NCBI GenBank assembly: GCA_036639955.1
Contig: JAVWHP010000010.1
Location: forward strand, 1 to 56,338
Source of the DNA: JAVWHP01 sp036639955
GTDB lineage: Bacteria; Bacillota_I; Bacilli_A; Erysipelotrichales; Erysipelotrichaceae
Length of the DNA: 56,338 nt
Reading direction: 5' to 3'
In this document: piece after piece, positions 40,882 to 49,256 of the stretch
Numbering within the stretch: the first letter of the stretch is position 1
How the letters are laid out: each line of letters opens with the position of its first letter
Notes under the pieces: model-generated
What the model saw: only the letters and a program-made list of their open reading frames with translations
Databases searched by the model: none
Told to the model about the DNA's origin: nothing
Translations under genes and position numbers: made by a program

Positions 40882-41763
40882 TTACGCTTTCTTTCTAATC
40901 AACCTAGCGTACTTGTTTACTGAATCTTCCACTACCTCGATATTGCCTTTGTTGATATAATATTGGATTCTTTTTGCATACCACCAATCATAGATACTTA
41001 TCCGATAATTTCCCAAAATATTACCTATCAACCTTGCCTGTTTTATGGGTTTTCCAGTCAGTTTTTTCCAAATAATAAAATCATAAAAATTATCTTCTAC
41101 ACCTACTACATGATTATTTATTACTGCTCTTAACATGCTATTATCTTCAACTAATTCTCCCCATTTGGTAGCATATTGTTTTATTTCATGATTACCTATT
41201 TCTTTTTGATTATCTATAAATGATGCAAATTCTTCTGCTGCTATTTCACCCCAATTTTGATAGGAAACAATAACATTTCCATTTACTCTGTATTCTGGTA
41301 GTTCAACAAGAAACACTCTGTTTTGATAATTGCAGAGCAATTTACAAACATAATACAAACCACATAATGAATAGGCGCTTCGACTATACCAAATTCTTAA
41401 ATCTTCGCCAGATTCCAGATACTTTTTTAATCGTTCTACTTCTCTGATATACACATCTGTTGTTTCTTTTAATTCTTGCTCTATTTCGGGGTTTTCTTCC
41501 CATTGTCCTTGATTTAGCATGGAGTAGATCAATTCTTTTCTATATTCACTGCATATATCCTCCGTTATATCACCAATATCAAGCATAAAAGCAAGGCAAA
41601 TTACCTCATCCGATGTTCCTTCAATCCATTTACCTTTTACTGGTTCTCTCTTCTTCCCAGCTCCAAAGTAAGCTGTCGGTCCATCCGATACAATTGTAAC
41701 CATTATACTTTTTGCCACTTTCATAGAACCTGCTTCGCTTTCGCCAAATAATACTTCTATCAA
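40882..41763 (-). CDS. DUF1835/DUF3658 domain protein
   Basis: About 293 residues if translation starts at the TTG at 41763 (IEVLFGESEAGSM), which is well spaced from GAGGAGGG; the ATG at 41781 overlaps that site. The N-terminal block LFGESEAGSMKVAK and the later LDIGDI, RIWYSRSAYSLCGLYYV fit the DUF1835 plus DUF3658 family by memory. Function unknown; often found near mobile or signalling genes. It lies 22 bp after the toxin gene on the same strand and may share its promoter. Confidence 0.72.
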   Translation of the reverse strand: MIEVLFGESEAGSMKVAKSIMVTIVSDGPTAYFGAGKKREPVKGKWIEGTSDEVICLAFMLDIGDITEDICSEYRKELIYSMLNQGQWEENPEIEQELKETTDVYIREVERLKKYLESGEDLRIWYSRSAYSLCGLYYVCKLLCNYQNRVFLVELPEYRVNGNVIVSYQNWGEIAAEEFASFIDNQKEIGNHEIKQYATKWGELVEDNSMLRAVINNHVVGVEDNFYDFIIWKKLTGKPIKQARLIGNILGNYRISIYDWWYAKRIQYYINKGNIEVVEDSVNKYARLIRKKA

Positions 41764-41802
41764 ACAATTTTCCCTCCTCATAAATTCAAATTTGTCCGCA
41801 AT

Positions 41803-42132
41803 CTACTGTCCTGTGTATTTCTTCAACTGTGCATCAATATCCCGTCCGCCATACATCACACGGATAATGGTAACCACAGCATCTTCCTTGTTGGGAATAT
41901 ACAGCACACAGTAATTATCCACGGGCATTAACCGCAGACCTCGACTGTGCCACGGTTCATTCTCATACTCACGAAACCGTTCCGGCATATGGTCAAGGCT
42001 CATGATACTTTCTTCCAATCGGTCAAGCTGACCGTTGGCATTCTCAGGCGATTGCAGTTCAAAAGCAATATATTCAAATATTCCACGAAGATCAGCATCC
42101 GCCTGTTCTGAAATTTCAATTTCAAAAATCAT
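41803..42132 (-). CDS. RelE/ParE-family toxin
   Basis: 109 residues with the RelE/ParE fold: ISEQADADLRGIFEYIA near the start, PERFREYENEPW, GLRLMPVDNYCVLYIP and VTIIRVMYGGRDID. Likely an mRNA interferase or gyrase poison; the RVMYGGRD end is typical of the YoeB/ParE branch. It overlaps the antitoxin gene by 4 bp. GC content near half, unlike the backbone. A broken copy of its 3' end lies at 34061. Confidence 0.9.
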   Translation of the reverse strand: MIFEIEISEQADADLRGIFEYIAFELQSPENANGQLDRLEESIMSLDHMPERFREYENEPWHSRGLRLMPVDNYCVLYIPNKEDAVVTIIRVMYGGRDIDAQLKKYTGQ

Positions 42133-42437
42133 ACGTTATAGTCCTTGCGGATATCTTCAAATACCTTCTTTGCTGATTTTGTGCGACCAGCCTTCATGTC
42201 CGCATATCCTTTCTCCAGTTCTGCATTCATCTGCTCTTCCGATAGAGAACTCATGTCTAACGGTATTGCAGACGGCATTTTTACATCAAAAGGAATCCCT
42301 CTTTGAAGGATAATCTGTTTATAGAACATGTTGATAGCGTTAGATGCAGGAATACCAAGTGCAGAAAGAATGCTCTCCGCTTGTTCCTTTACATCCGGTT
42401 CAATTCTTGCATACAAGTTTGCTGATTTTGCTGCCAT
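42129..42437 (-). CDS. RelB/DinJ-family antitoxin
   Basis: 102 residues starting MAAKSANLYARIEPDVKEQA, with GAAAGGAG upstream fixing the start. The ribbon-helix-helix DNA-binding N-terminus (ARIEPDVKEQAESILSALGI, PASNAINMFYKQII) is that of RelB/DinJ; the C-terminal part binds the toxin. Antitoxin precedes and overlaps toxin, the standard order. A perfect palindrome lies in the promoter spacer, the expected autorepression site. Confidence 0.9.
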   Translation of the reverse strand: MAAKSANLYARIEPDVKEQAESILSALGIPASNAINMFYKQIILQRGIPFDVKMPSAIPLDMSSLSEEQMNAELEKGYADMKAGRTKSAKKVFEDIRKDYNV

Positions 42438-42481
42438 AGTAATCGCTCCTTTCAAAAAACGCATATTTTTCTTTCACTTAT

Positions 42482-42510
42482 ATTATACTCATTTGTACGT
42501 ACAATAGCAA
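42482..42510 (-). promoter_or_regulatory. Promoter and operator of the toxin-antitoxin operon
   Basis: On the minus strand TTGCTA (42505-42510) and TATAAT (42482-42487) are 17 bp apart. The 12-bp palindrome TTGTACGTACAA (42493-42504) fills most of the spacer. Confidence 0.75.
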
Positions 42511-42533
42511 TGCATTTTTAAGTTTTACGATTC

Positions 42534-42955
42534 ATTCTCATTCAATTATGATAATGTCTTAATATATAGACATTGAAAATGTCCCATTTAAAATAAATAA
42601 TTCAATATCTCTTTAGAAGGAGATATATTTGAGGTAGATCAGCAGTCCTACATTGTAAAACAATCCGGCACATATCAAAAAGGTAATACTGTATTAGTCA
42701 TTGAATCATTTGATTGTAATTTATATGAAAATGTATTAGACCAACTTTATGTATTAGAAGACATACTAGAACATAATAACGTTTCTAAAAATTTTAAGTG
42801 CTATGAAAACTACAAAATAAAAAAAGAAGTATTTCCCACCAATGAGTAATCCACGGAAACATAATTCTTTTCTAAATAATTTAACTAACATAAAACATCA
42901 CAATGTAAGTAAAAGCGTTTAACTATTTAGATACATTTTCAATATTGGTTAACAC
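42534..42955 (+). repeat. Island repeat, direct copy 2 (nearly intact gene)
   Basis: Best preserved copy. A frame is open from 42601 to 42849 (82 codons, including VDQQSYIVKQSGTYQKGN and LDQLYVLEDILEHNN), with AGAAGGAG inside it. An ATG upstream (ATGTCCCATTTAAAA, about 42570) is out of frame by one base, suggesting a single frameshift. The encoded protein is unknown to me. Confidence 0.75.
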
Positions 42956-43219
42956 GCATTACTCAACATTGAAAAGTTTGATTTGTTCTCCAATTTTCAT
43001 AATCGCTTGATTAATACTACTAAGGGTCAAATTGTAATTGTCTGAATAGGTTTGAACAATTCATAGAAGATTACTTTATTAAATATGGAACATTAACAAA
43101 GTCTATCCACCCAATACAGTTAAAAAAGCTACTTCAAAAAAGACTCTATGAATTATCACAACATTACCAAATGCTTTAAATGTACCAAAATTAATTATCA
43201 TAGATACTAAATTCAATTA
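42956..43219. other. Right end of the island, relic sequence
   Basis: No intact gene. A broken plus-strand frame near 43066-43179 (KYGTLTKSIHPIQLKKLLQK) suggests another decayed gene. The backbone resumes at the methyltransferase stop codon at 43220. Confidence 0.45.
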
Positions 43220-44566
43220 TTATATTTTTGTCAGTAACACTACCGCTTCAACATGAGTAGTATGAGGAAACATATCAACTAAATCAACAACATTAAAACT
43301 ATAGTATTTAGATAAATAAACAAGATCTCTAACTAAAGTAACAGGATTACAAGAAACATAAGAAATCTTCTTAGGACGTAACTTAATAACAGCATCTAAA
43401 AAAGAATTAGTAGCTCCACTTCTAGGAGGATCCATAATAAGAGCATCAATTTTAGCATGATCAGCTGCCATTCTTTGCATAATAATTTCAGCATCTCCAC
43501 AAGTAAATTTAACATTAGATATATTATTAATCTTAGCATTAAGTATAGCATCTTTAATAGCATCTGCGTTGATTTCAACGCTTTCTACGGTAGCGACCGA
43601 TTTAGAAGCTATAAGTCCTATAGTACCTATACCACAGTAACTATCAAATAGAGTTTCGGTCTTAGAGAGATTAAGATTAGAGATAGCTAAATTATATAGT
43701 ATTTCAGTTTGTTTATGATTAATTTGATAGAATGATGAAGCACTAATAGAGAACTTTAAACCACATAATATATCAGTTATATAACCTTTACCATATAAAG
43801 TACGTTCATCATTACCTAATACTACACTAGTATTACGAGCATTAACATTTTGTACTATACTAGTTATATTACTATGTGCTTTTAATAATTCAGAAACAAA
43901 GTTCTTACGACCAGGAAATACATCACTAGCTACTACAATTACTACTAGTATTTCTTTAGTTACAATAGCTTTACGTATTAATACATGACGTAATAATCCA
44001 GTATGTTTATCTTCATTAAATATTGGCATCTTATATTTCTTTACTAATCTATATATAGTATTAAATATTTTATCACATTCAGGATCATGTAAAGAACAAC
44101 TATCACATTGTACTATACGATGGCTATTTTCTTCATATAAGCCTTTAACTACTTGTCTAGACTTATTATATCCAAATCCCATTATCATCTTATTACGATA
44201 GTTATAAGGACTAATCATACCTATTACATCATTAACTACTACATCTAATTTAGCATCAATAAACAATCTATTTACTTGTTTCTTTTTAATAATAAGTTGA
44301 TTATCATAATTAACATGTGCATAACTACAACTACCACAAACATTAGATATATCACAAAAAGACTTAGTACGTAACTTAGAAGGCTTTAAAACTTTAACAA
44401 CTATACAATTCCAATAGTTCTTACTTTGATAAGTAGTACGTACTAATACTTCTTCATTAACTAATACTGATTTAATCAATAAGGTATCACGACCTATATT
44501 AACTAAAGAATTAGATTGTTCATCTATTGATTTAATAACTACTTTATATTCTTGTTTTTCTTTCAT
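43220..44566 (-). CDS. 23S rRNA (uracil-5-)-methyltransferase, RlmCD/RumA type
   Basis: 448 residues. N-terminal TRAM-like domain, then iron-sulfur cysteines (CDISNVCGSC near 70 and a further CDSC near 150), SAM-binding DSYCGIGTIGL and the catalytic region DPPRSGATN with SYVSCNP. These mark the TrmA/RumA/RlmCD family that makes 5-methyluridine in 23S rRNA (positions 747 and/or 1939). Ribosome binding site AGGAG. Its start overlaps the end of the HAD gene by one base, forming a two-gene unit. Confidence 0.92.
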   Translation of the reverse strand: MKEKQEYKVVIKSIDEQSNSLVNIGRDTLLIKSVLVNEEVLVRTTYQSKNYWNCIVVKVLKPSKLRTKSFCDISNVCGSCSYAHVNYDNQLIIKKKQVNRLFIDAKLDVVVNDVIGMISPYNYRNKMIMGFGYNKSRQVVKGLYEENSHRIVQCDSCSLHDPECDKIFNTIYRLVKKYKMPIFNEDKHTGLLRHVLIRKAIVTKEILVVIVVASDVFPGRKNFVSELLKAHSNITSIVQNVNARNTSVVLGNDERTLYGKGYITDILCGLKFSISASSFYQINHKQTEILYNLAISNLNLSKTETLFDSYCGIGTIGLIASKSVATVESVEINADAIKDAILNAKINNISNVKFTCGDAEIIMQRMAADHAKIDALIMDPPRSGATNSFLDAVIKLRPKKISYVSCNPVTLVRDLVYLSKYYSFNVVDLVDMFPHTTHVEAVVLLTKI

Positions 44567-45165
44567 TATAAAACTCCTATTCTATTTAACTCTAAAGTTA
44601 AATTAGTATTATCTAAATAATGTATACAACTTATATTAATGCTAATAGCAGTATCTATATTAACTTTAGTATCATCTATAAATAAACATTCTTCATTATT
44701 TAAACTATATCTATTTAATAATATTTCAAATATTAAATTATCAGGTTTCATAGTATGTTCATAACATGATATTACTTGTCCATCTACTTTAGTTATTTCA
44801 GGATATAAACTACATATAACTTTATATGCTTCATTATGAAAATTACTTAATAAATATATTTTATATCCTTTATTCCTAAGTATTTCTAATAGTTTTATAT
44901 TATCATATTTAGGTTTTAACATATTAGTCCATTCATTAAATGTTATATATATAAGTTCTTTTAATTTTGGACTTTCTTTAGCCATTAGTTCTACTACTTC
45001 TTTATAGCTTATATCTCCATTATCTAACATATCCCAGTATTTACTTTTAAATATTGCATTATATAATTTATTGGCTGTTTCTTTATCATACTTAGTGTTT
45101 AGTACTTCTAATGGAAAAAATTCTACTAAAACTTTACCTATATCAAATATTATGTTTTTTATCAT
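44566..45165 (-). CDS. HAD-superfamily hydrolase (YihX-like)
   Basis: 199 residues. IIFDIGKVLVEF has the first Asp of motif I with the second position changed in the way typical of YihX/sEH-N-type HADs (DxGxV). LLSNFHNEAY is motif II, KPDNLIF motif III, and CLFIDDTKVNIDTA motif IV. Probably a sugar-phosphate or nucleotide phosphatase. Cotranslated with the methyltransferase downstream. Confidence 0.87.
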   Translation of the reverse strand: MIKNIIFDIGKVLVEFFPLEVLNTKYDKETANKLYNAIFKSKYWDMLDNGDISYKEVVELMAKESPKLKELIYITFNEWTNMLKPKYDNIKLLEILRNKGYKIYLLSNFHNEAYKVICSLYPEITKVDGQVISCYEHTMKPDNLIFEILLNRYSLNNEECLFIDDTKVNIDTAISINISCIHYLDNTNLTLELNRIGVL

Positions 45166-45210
45166 GTTATAATCCTTTCAGCATTAGTATAGCAGTAGCA
45201 TTATATCATA

Positions 45211-45245
45211 AAAATAGTATCTACTTAAGTAGATACTATTTTATT
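45211..45245. terminator. Terminator of htpG
   Basis: Perfect 32-bp palindrome (45211-45226 with 45227-45242) just after the htpG stop, A- and T-flanked. Confidence 0.8.
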
Positions 45246-45251
45246 TAATAT

Positions 45252-47219
45252 TTATTTAGTTGAGTTTACCATTAGATCACATATCTGGTTAGAGAATGCG
45301 ATTGGGTCTTCTATTTCAAATCCTTCTATTAATAATGCTTGATTATATAATAGGTCTGCGTATTGTGTTACGTCTTCTTTTTTATCATAGATTGTTTTTA
45401 ATGCATTGAATATTGGATGATTAGGATTAATTTCTAATATTCTTGTTGCTTTCATCCCATATGGATTGCTGTCTGGCATTTGTGCTAGTACTTTTTCCAT
45501 TTCAAATGACATTCCATCTGCTGCACTTAAACATACTGGATGGCTTTTTAATCTTGTAGATATTTTAACTTCAGATACTTTATCTCCTAAAGCTTCTTTT
45601 AATTTAGTTAATAGATCTTTATTTTCTTCTACTTTTTCTTCTAGTTCTTTCTTTTCTTCTTCACTTTCAAGGTTTAGATCTCCTTGTGCTATATTTTTAA
45701 AGTTCTTTTCTTTATAAGATTGTAGAACTTGCATTACAAATTCATCTACATTATCTACAAGATATAAAATTTCATATCCTTTATCTTTTACTAATTCACT
45801 TTGTGGCAATTTATCAATTTTATCTACATTATCTCCACTAGCAAAATAGATACAGTCTTGTTTTTCATCCATTCTTGCAATATATTCATCTAAAGTAACT
45901 AATTTTTTTTCTTTAGAAGAATAGAACATTAATAGATCTTGTAGCATTTCTTTATGAATACCATAATCATTATATACACCAAACTTTATTTGTAGACCAA
46001 AGTTAGCCCAGAACTTTTCATATTCTTCTCTTTCATTTCTTAGCATTAATAATAGTTCTGATTTAATTTTCTTTTCTATTTTATTAGCTATAACTTTTAA
46101 TTGGCGATCATGTTGTAGCATTTCTCTAGATATATTTAAACTTAAGTCTTGAGAATCTACTAATCCTTTAGTAAATCTAAAGTATTCAGGTATTAGTTCT
46201 GATGCTTTATCCATTATAAATACATTTCTACTATATAATTGTAATCCTTTTTCATATTCATTAGAATAGTAATTAGCTGGTGCTTTACTTGGTATATATA
46301 ATAAACTAGTAAAGTTTACTGCTCCTTCTACGTTCATATGAATTACTTTTTGTGGATCTGTATAATCATTAAATTTAGATTTATAGAAATCATTGTATTC
46401 TTCTGTAGTTATATCTGATTTAGATTTCTTCCATAAAGGAATCATAGAGTTTAGGGTTTGTTGTTCGATAACTGTTTCATACTTAGGTTGTTCAGGTTCC
46501 TTATTAGTATCATTATCCTTATCATTATCATTATCATTATCTTTTATAGGTTCTTCTATCTTTTTAGATACTGATATATTCATTTGAACTGGATAACGTA
46601 CATAGTCAGAATATTTAGATACTAGACGTTTAATTTCATAATCTTCTAAATAAGTATCATAGTTTTCATCATCACTATTAGGTTTTAAATGTAAAATTAT
46701 AGTAGTACCATGACTATTCTTTTCACTCTTTTCTAATGTATAACCATCACTAGCATCTGAAGTCCATTTATAAGCTTCTTCACTACCATATTTTTTAGAA
46801 TATACTTCTACTTCATTAGCTACCATAAAAGCTGAATAGAAACCAACACCAAATTGACCAATGATATCAACAGATTCATTCTTATCTTCACTAGCTGCTA
46901 GTTTTTCTTTAAAAGCTAAAGAACCACTTTTAGCAATAGTACCTAGGTTATCTTCTAATTCTTCTTTAGACATACCTAAACCATTATCATCAATAGTAAT
47001 AGTACGATCTTCTTTATTAGTAGTTATAAATACACGTAAATCACTTTGATTAATGTCATTTAAGTTTTCATTTAATGCTTGATAATACAGTTTATCAATA
47101 GCATCACTAGCATTAGAGATTAATTCTCTTAAGAATATTTCTTTATGTGTGTAAATAGAATTAATCATTAAATCTAATAGACGTTTTGATTCTGCTTTAA
47201 ATTGTTTTTTATTACTCAT
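45252..47219 (-). CDS. htpG: Hsp90-family chaperone HtpG
   Basis: 655 residues from MSNKKQFKAESKRLLDL; GGAGGT at 47227-47232 sets this start. N-terminal GHKL ATPase features: ELISNASDAIDKL, DNGLGMSKEEL, GQFGVGFYSAFMV. The middle and dimerisation domains are complete. The charged linker near residues 225-250 is Asp/Asn/Lys-rich and encoded by a run of GATAAT-type hexamers. Folds or protects client proteins under stress. A CIRCE element overlaps the leader, so it is probably controlled by HrcA. Confidence 0.96.
   Translation of the reverse strand: MSNKKQFKAESKRLLDLMINSIYTHKEIFLRELISNASDAIDKLYYQALNENLNDINQSDLRVFITTNKEDRTITIDDNGLGMSKEELEDNLGTIAKSGSLAFKEKLAASEDKNESVDIIGQFGVGFYSAFMVANEVEVYSKKYGSEEAYKWTSDASDGYTLEKSEKNSHGTTIILHLKPNSDDENYDTYLEDYEIKRLVSKYSDYVRYPVQMNISVSKKIEEPIKDNDNDNDKDNDTNKEPEQPKYETVIEQQTLNSMIPLWKKSKSDITTEEYNDFYKSKFNDYTDPQKVIHMNVEGAVNFTSLLYIPSKAPANYYSNEYEKGLQLYSRNVFIMDKASELIPEYFRFTKGLVDSQDLSLNISREMLQHDRQLKVIANKIEKKIKSELLLMLRNEREEYEKFWANFGLQIKFGVYNDYGIHKEMLQDLLMFYSSKEKKLVTLDEYIARMDEKQDCIYFASGDNVDKIDKLPQSELVKDKGYEILYLVDNVDEFVMQVLQSYKEKNFKNIAQGDLNLESEEEKKELEEKVEENKDLLTKLKEALGDKVSEVKISTRLKSHPVCLSAADGMSFEMEKVLAQMPDSNPYGMKATRILEINPNHPIFNALKTIYDKKEDVTQYADLLYNQALLIEGFEIEDPIAFSNQICDLMVNSTK
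46503..46546. repeat. Hexamer tandem repeat in the htpG linker
   Basis: ATTATC/TTATCA units repeat about six times with one imperfect unit, encoding Asp-Asn repeats in frame. Confidence 0.75.
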
Positions 47220-47233
47220 AGTTCTTACCTCCG

Positions 47234-47260
47234 TTAGCACTCTTATAAGATAAGTGCTAA
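47234..47260. promoter_or_regulatory. CIRCE element (HrcA operator) upstream of htpG
   Basis: TTAGCACTC (47234-47242), 9-bp spacer, AAGTGCTAA (47252-47260): one mismatch from TTAGCACTC-N9-GAGTGCTAA. It ends two bases from the htpG ribosome binding site. Confidence 0.9.
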
Positions 47261-47373
47261 TATATATTATACTAACTTATTTATATATTTCAAGTATATA
47301 ATTATGTTATTTTATGTTAATGACTATTATATCAATTTCATATAGGTTATACTATAGAAAAAGGAGGCTTATT

Positions 47374-48270
47374 ATGGAATATATTAAGTTGAATGATAAA
47401 ATTAGTTTTTCTAGAATTATACAAGGTTTATGGAGAATAGATAGTTGGAATCTTAGTGATGAAGAACTTCTAAACTTTATAAAAGAGTGTATTAAACGTG
47501 GTGTTACTACGTTTGATATTGCTGAAATTTATGGTAATTATGAATGTGAAAAGATATTTGGTAGAGCTTTAGCTTTAGATTCTTCTATTCGTTCTAAGAT
47601 TCAAATAGTTAGTAAGACTGGTATTAATATGAAATCTAATAAACGTGATTATGAGATTGGTCATTATGATTCTCGTTATGATAAGATCATAGCGAGTACT
47701 AAAGCTAGTATTGCTAATATGAACTGTAAATATCTTGATGTGTTGTTAATTCATCGTGAGGACCCTTGTATAGACCCATATGAGGTAGCTCGTGCATTCA
47801 ATGACTTAACTAATGATGGTTTAATATTAGGTGGTGGAGTTTCTAACTTTGATCCCTTTAAAATGGATGCTTTAAACTATGCTTATGATTATAAACTAGT
47901 TACTAACCAAATAGAACTTAACCCTACTGTATTTGAACACTTTGATTCTGGTATGATTGATTACTTATGTAAGTATAAAATTAAACCAATGATTTGGTGT
48001 CCTTTAGCTGCTGGTAAACTTTTCACTTCTGATTTTGAACCTTATGTTCAAGTAAGAAAAGTATTAGAAACTATAGCTAATAAACATCAAACTAAAGCAG
48101 AAATAGTAGCCTTTGCTTGGTTAATGTATCATCCAATGAAAGCTATGCCTATTAGTGGTAGTAGTAAACTAGAACGTCTAGATAATGCAATAGCTGCACT
48201 AGATCTAAAACTAACACATGAAGAATGGTATAAGATCTACCTAGCAACAAATGAACGTGAACTAAGATAA
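47374..48270 (+). CDS. Aldo/keto reductase
   Basis: 298 residues; ATG at 47374 is preceded by AAAGGAGG, and the longer in-frame upstream reading lacks a ribosome binding site. TIM-barrel NADPH-dependent reductase with the catalytic set Asp-Tyr-Lys-His visible as DIAEIYGNYECE, VSKTGI and LLIHREDP, and GGGVSNFDPFKM, WCPLAAGKL, PISGSSKLERL near the coenzyme site. Similar to the YdhF group. Substrate unknown. Monocistronic with terminator. Confidence 0.92.
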   Translation: MEYIKLNDKISFSRIIQGLWRIDSWNLSDEELLNFIKECIKRGVTTFDIAEIYGNYECEKIFGRALALDSSIRSKIQIVSKTGINMKSNKRDYEIGHYDSRYDKIIASTKASIANMNCKYLDVLLIHREDPCIDPYEVARAFNDLTNDGLILGGGVSNFDPFKMDALNYAYDYKLVTNQIELNPTVFEHFDSGMIDYLCKYKIKPMIWCPLAAGKLFTSDFEPYVQVRKVLETIANKHQTKAEIVAFAWLMYHPMKAMPISGSSKLERLDNAIAALDLKLTHEEWYKIYLATNERELR

Positions 48271-48273
48271 TAT

Positions 48274-48314
48274 AAAAATGTTATTGCCACCATATAGGGC
48301 AATAACATTTTTAT
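48274..48314 (+). terminator. Terminator of the aldo/keto reductase gene
   Basis: 15-bp stem: 48274-48288 with 48298-48312, then T residues. Also usable for the convergent lipoprotein gene. Confidence 0.9.
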
Positions 48315-48336
48315 TAAATACTTTATTCATCTGTTG

Positions 48337-49206
48337 CTATTTATAATTTTCATTATAAAATTTCCCAGTCATTGCATGAGATAAAAAAGCAATAACCTGT
48401 CCATTTACTTCTTCATTACTTATACTCTTCTCTTCACTAATAAATTGAGTTTCAAGTGCCTTTTTTCGAAAAGCTTCTAACTCTTCTTTAAGTAGGATTT
48501 CCTCAGGAGTCTTAGCAGTCTCTGATAAATAAGTAACAGTAGGTCCTTCAGTCAAGACATCAATTTTAAGCTCAACTAATTCACCATAATCAAACATATA
48601 CGCTATTTTTAAAATCCTATTATCGTCCATTACATAATTTTTAGCATTTTCACATTCTGTATATATTTTCAAGTAATTCTTCGGTTCAGATTTAACTGTA
48701 TCATTAAATAATTTAACTATATCTTCCTTCTTCCAATAAGAAGTTTTAACATCTTTTAAATCATCTACAGTAATTTCTTTTTGCGCATTATAAAACTTTT
48801 CTAATGCAATCTCAATATTGATTGTTTCGAAATTAATTTCATCATTCATATCTAATGATGCTAGAGTAGTATACTTACTACCTTCTTCATTTCCATATTG
48901 ATCATATTCCTTTTTTCTAAAAGTAGGAACAACCTTCTGTTTTAAATTAAAACCATTTAGTTCTATACGACCTTTTGGTTCATCATAAACCATATAATTA
49001 CCTTTAACATCTTCTTTTGTTACATCAATTCTTTCATAAACCATTTTTAATCTTAGTACCCAACCATCTTCTTTAGTAATACGAGCTTCCTTTGTTACAT
49101 AGTATGGATATATTTCCTCAGGTATAGGTTTAGCACAACTAGTTAAACAAAAGATCATTGTAATTGATAAACCTAGTTTTAATACATTCAACATGAATTT
49201 TTTCAT
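48337..49206 (-). CDS. Lipoprotein of unknown function
   Basis: 289 residues with a lipoprotein signal peptide (lipobox LTSC, Cys24). The mature part is soluble, rich in Lys/Glu and beta-strand-like, without a motif I recognise. It lies 50 bp downstream of the membrane-anchored GH18 gene on the same strand and may be cotranscribed with it at the cell surface. Ribosome binding site GGTGGGG, somewhat unusual. Confidence 0.75.
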   Translation of the reverse strand: MKKFMLNVLKLGLSITMIFCLTSCAKPIPEEIYPYYVTKEARITKEDGWVLRLKMVYERIDVTKEDVKGNYMVYDEPKGRIELNGFNLKQKVVPTFRKKEYDQYGNEEGSKYTTLASLDMNDEINFETINIEIALEKFYNAQKEITVDDLKDVKTSYWKKEDIVKLFNDTVKSEPKNYLKIYTECENAKNYVMDDNRILKIAYMFDYGELVELKIDVLTEGPTVTYLSETAKTPEEILLKEELEAFRKKALETQFISEEKSISNEEVNGQVIAFLSHAMTGKFYNENYK

Positions 49207-49256
49207 TATTCCCCACCTAAATGATGTTTAAATCATTTTCCTTTCCATATAAATTT

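Noticed and set aside
33846..43219. Intact prophage or integrative element
   Set aside because: No integrase, replication, packaging or conjugation gene and no flanking direct repeats were found; only fragments remain.
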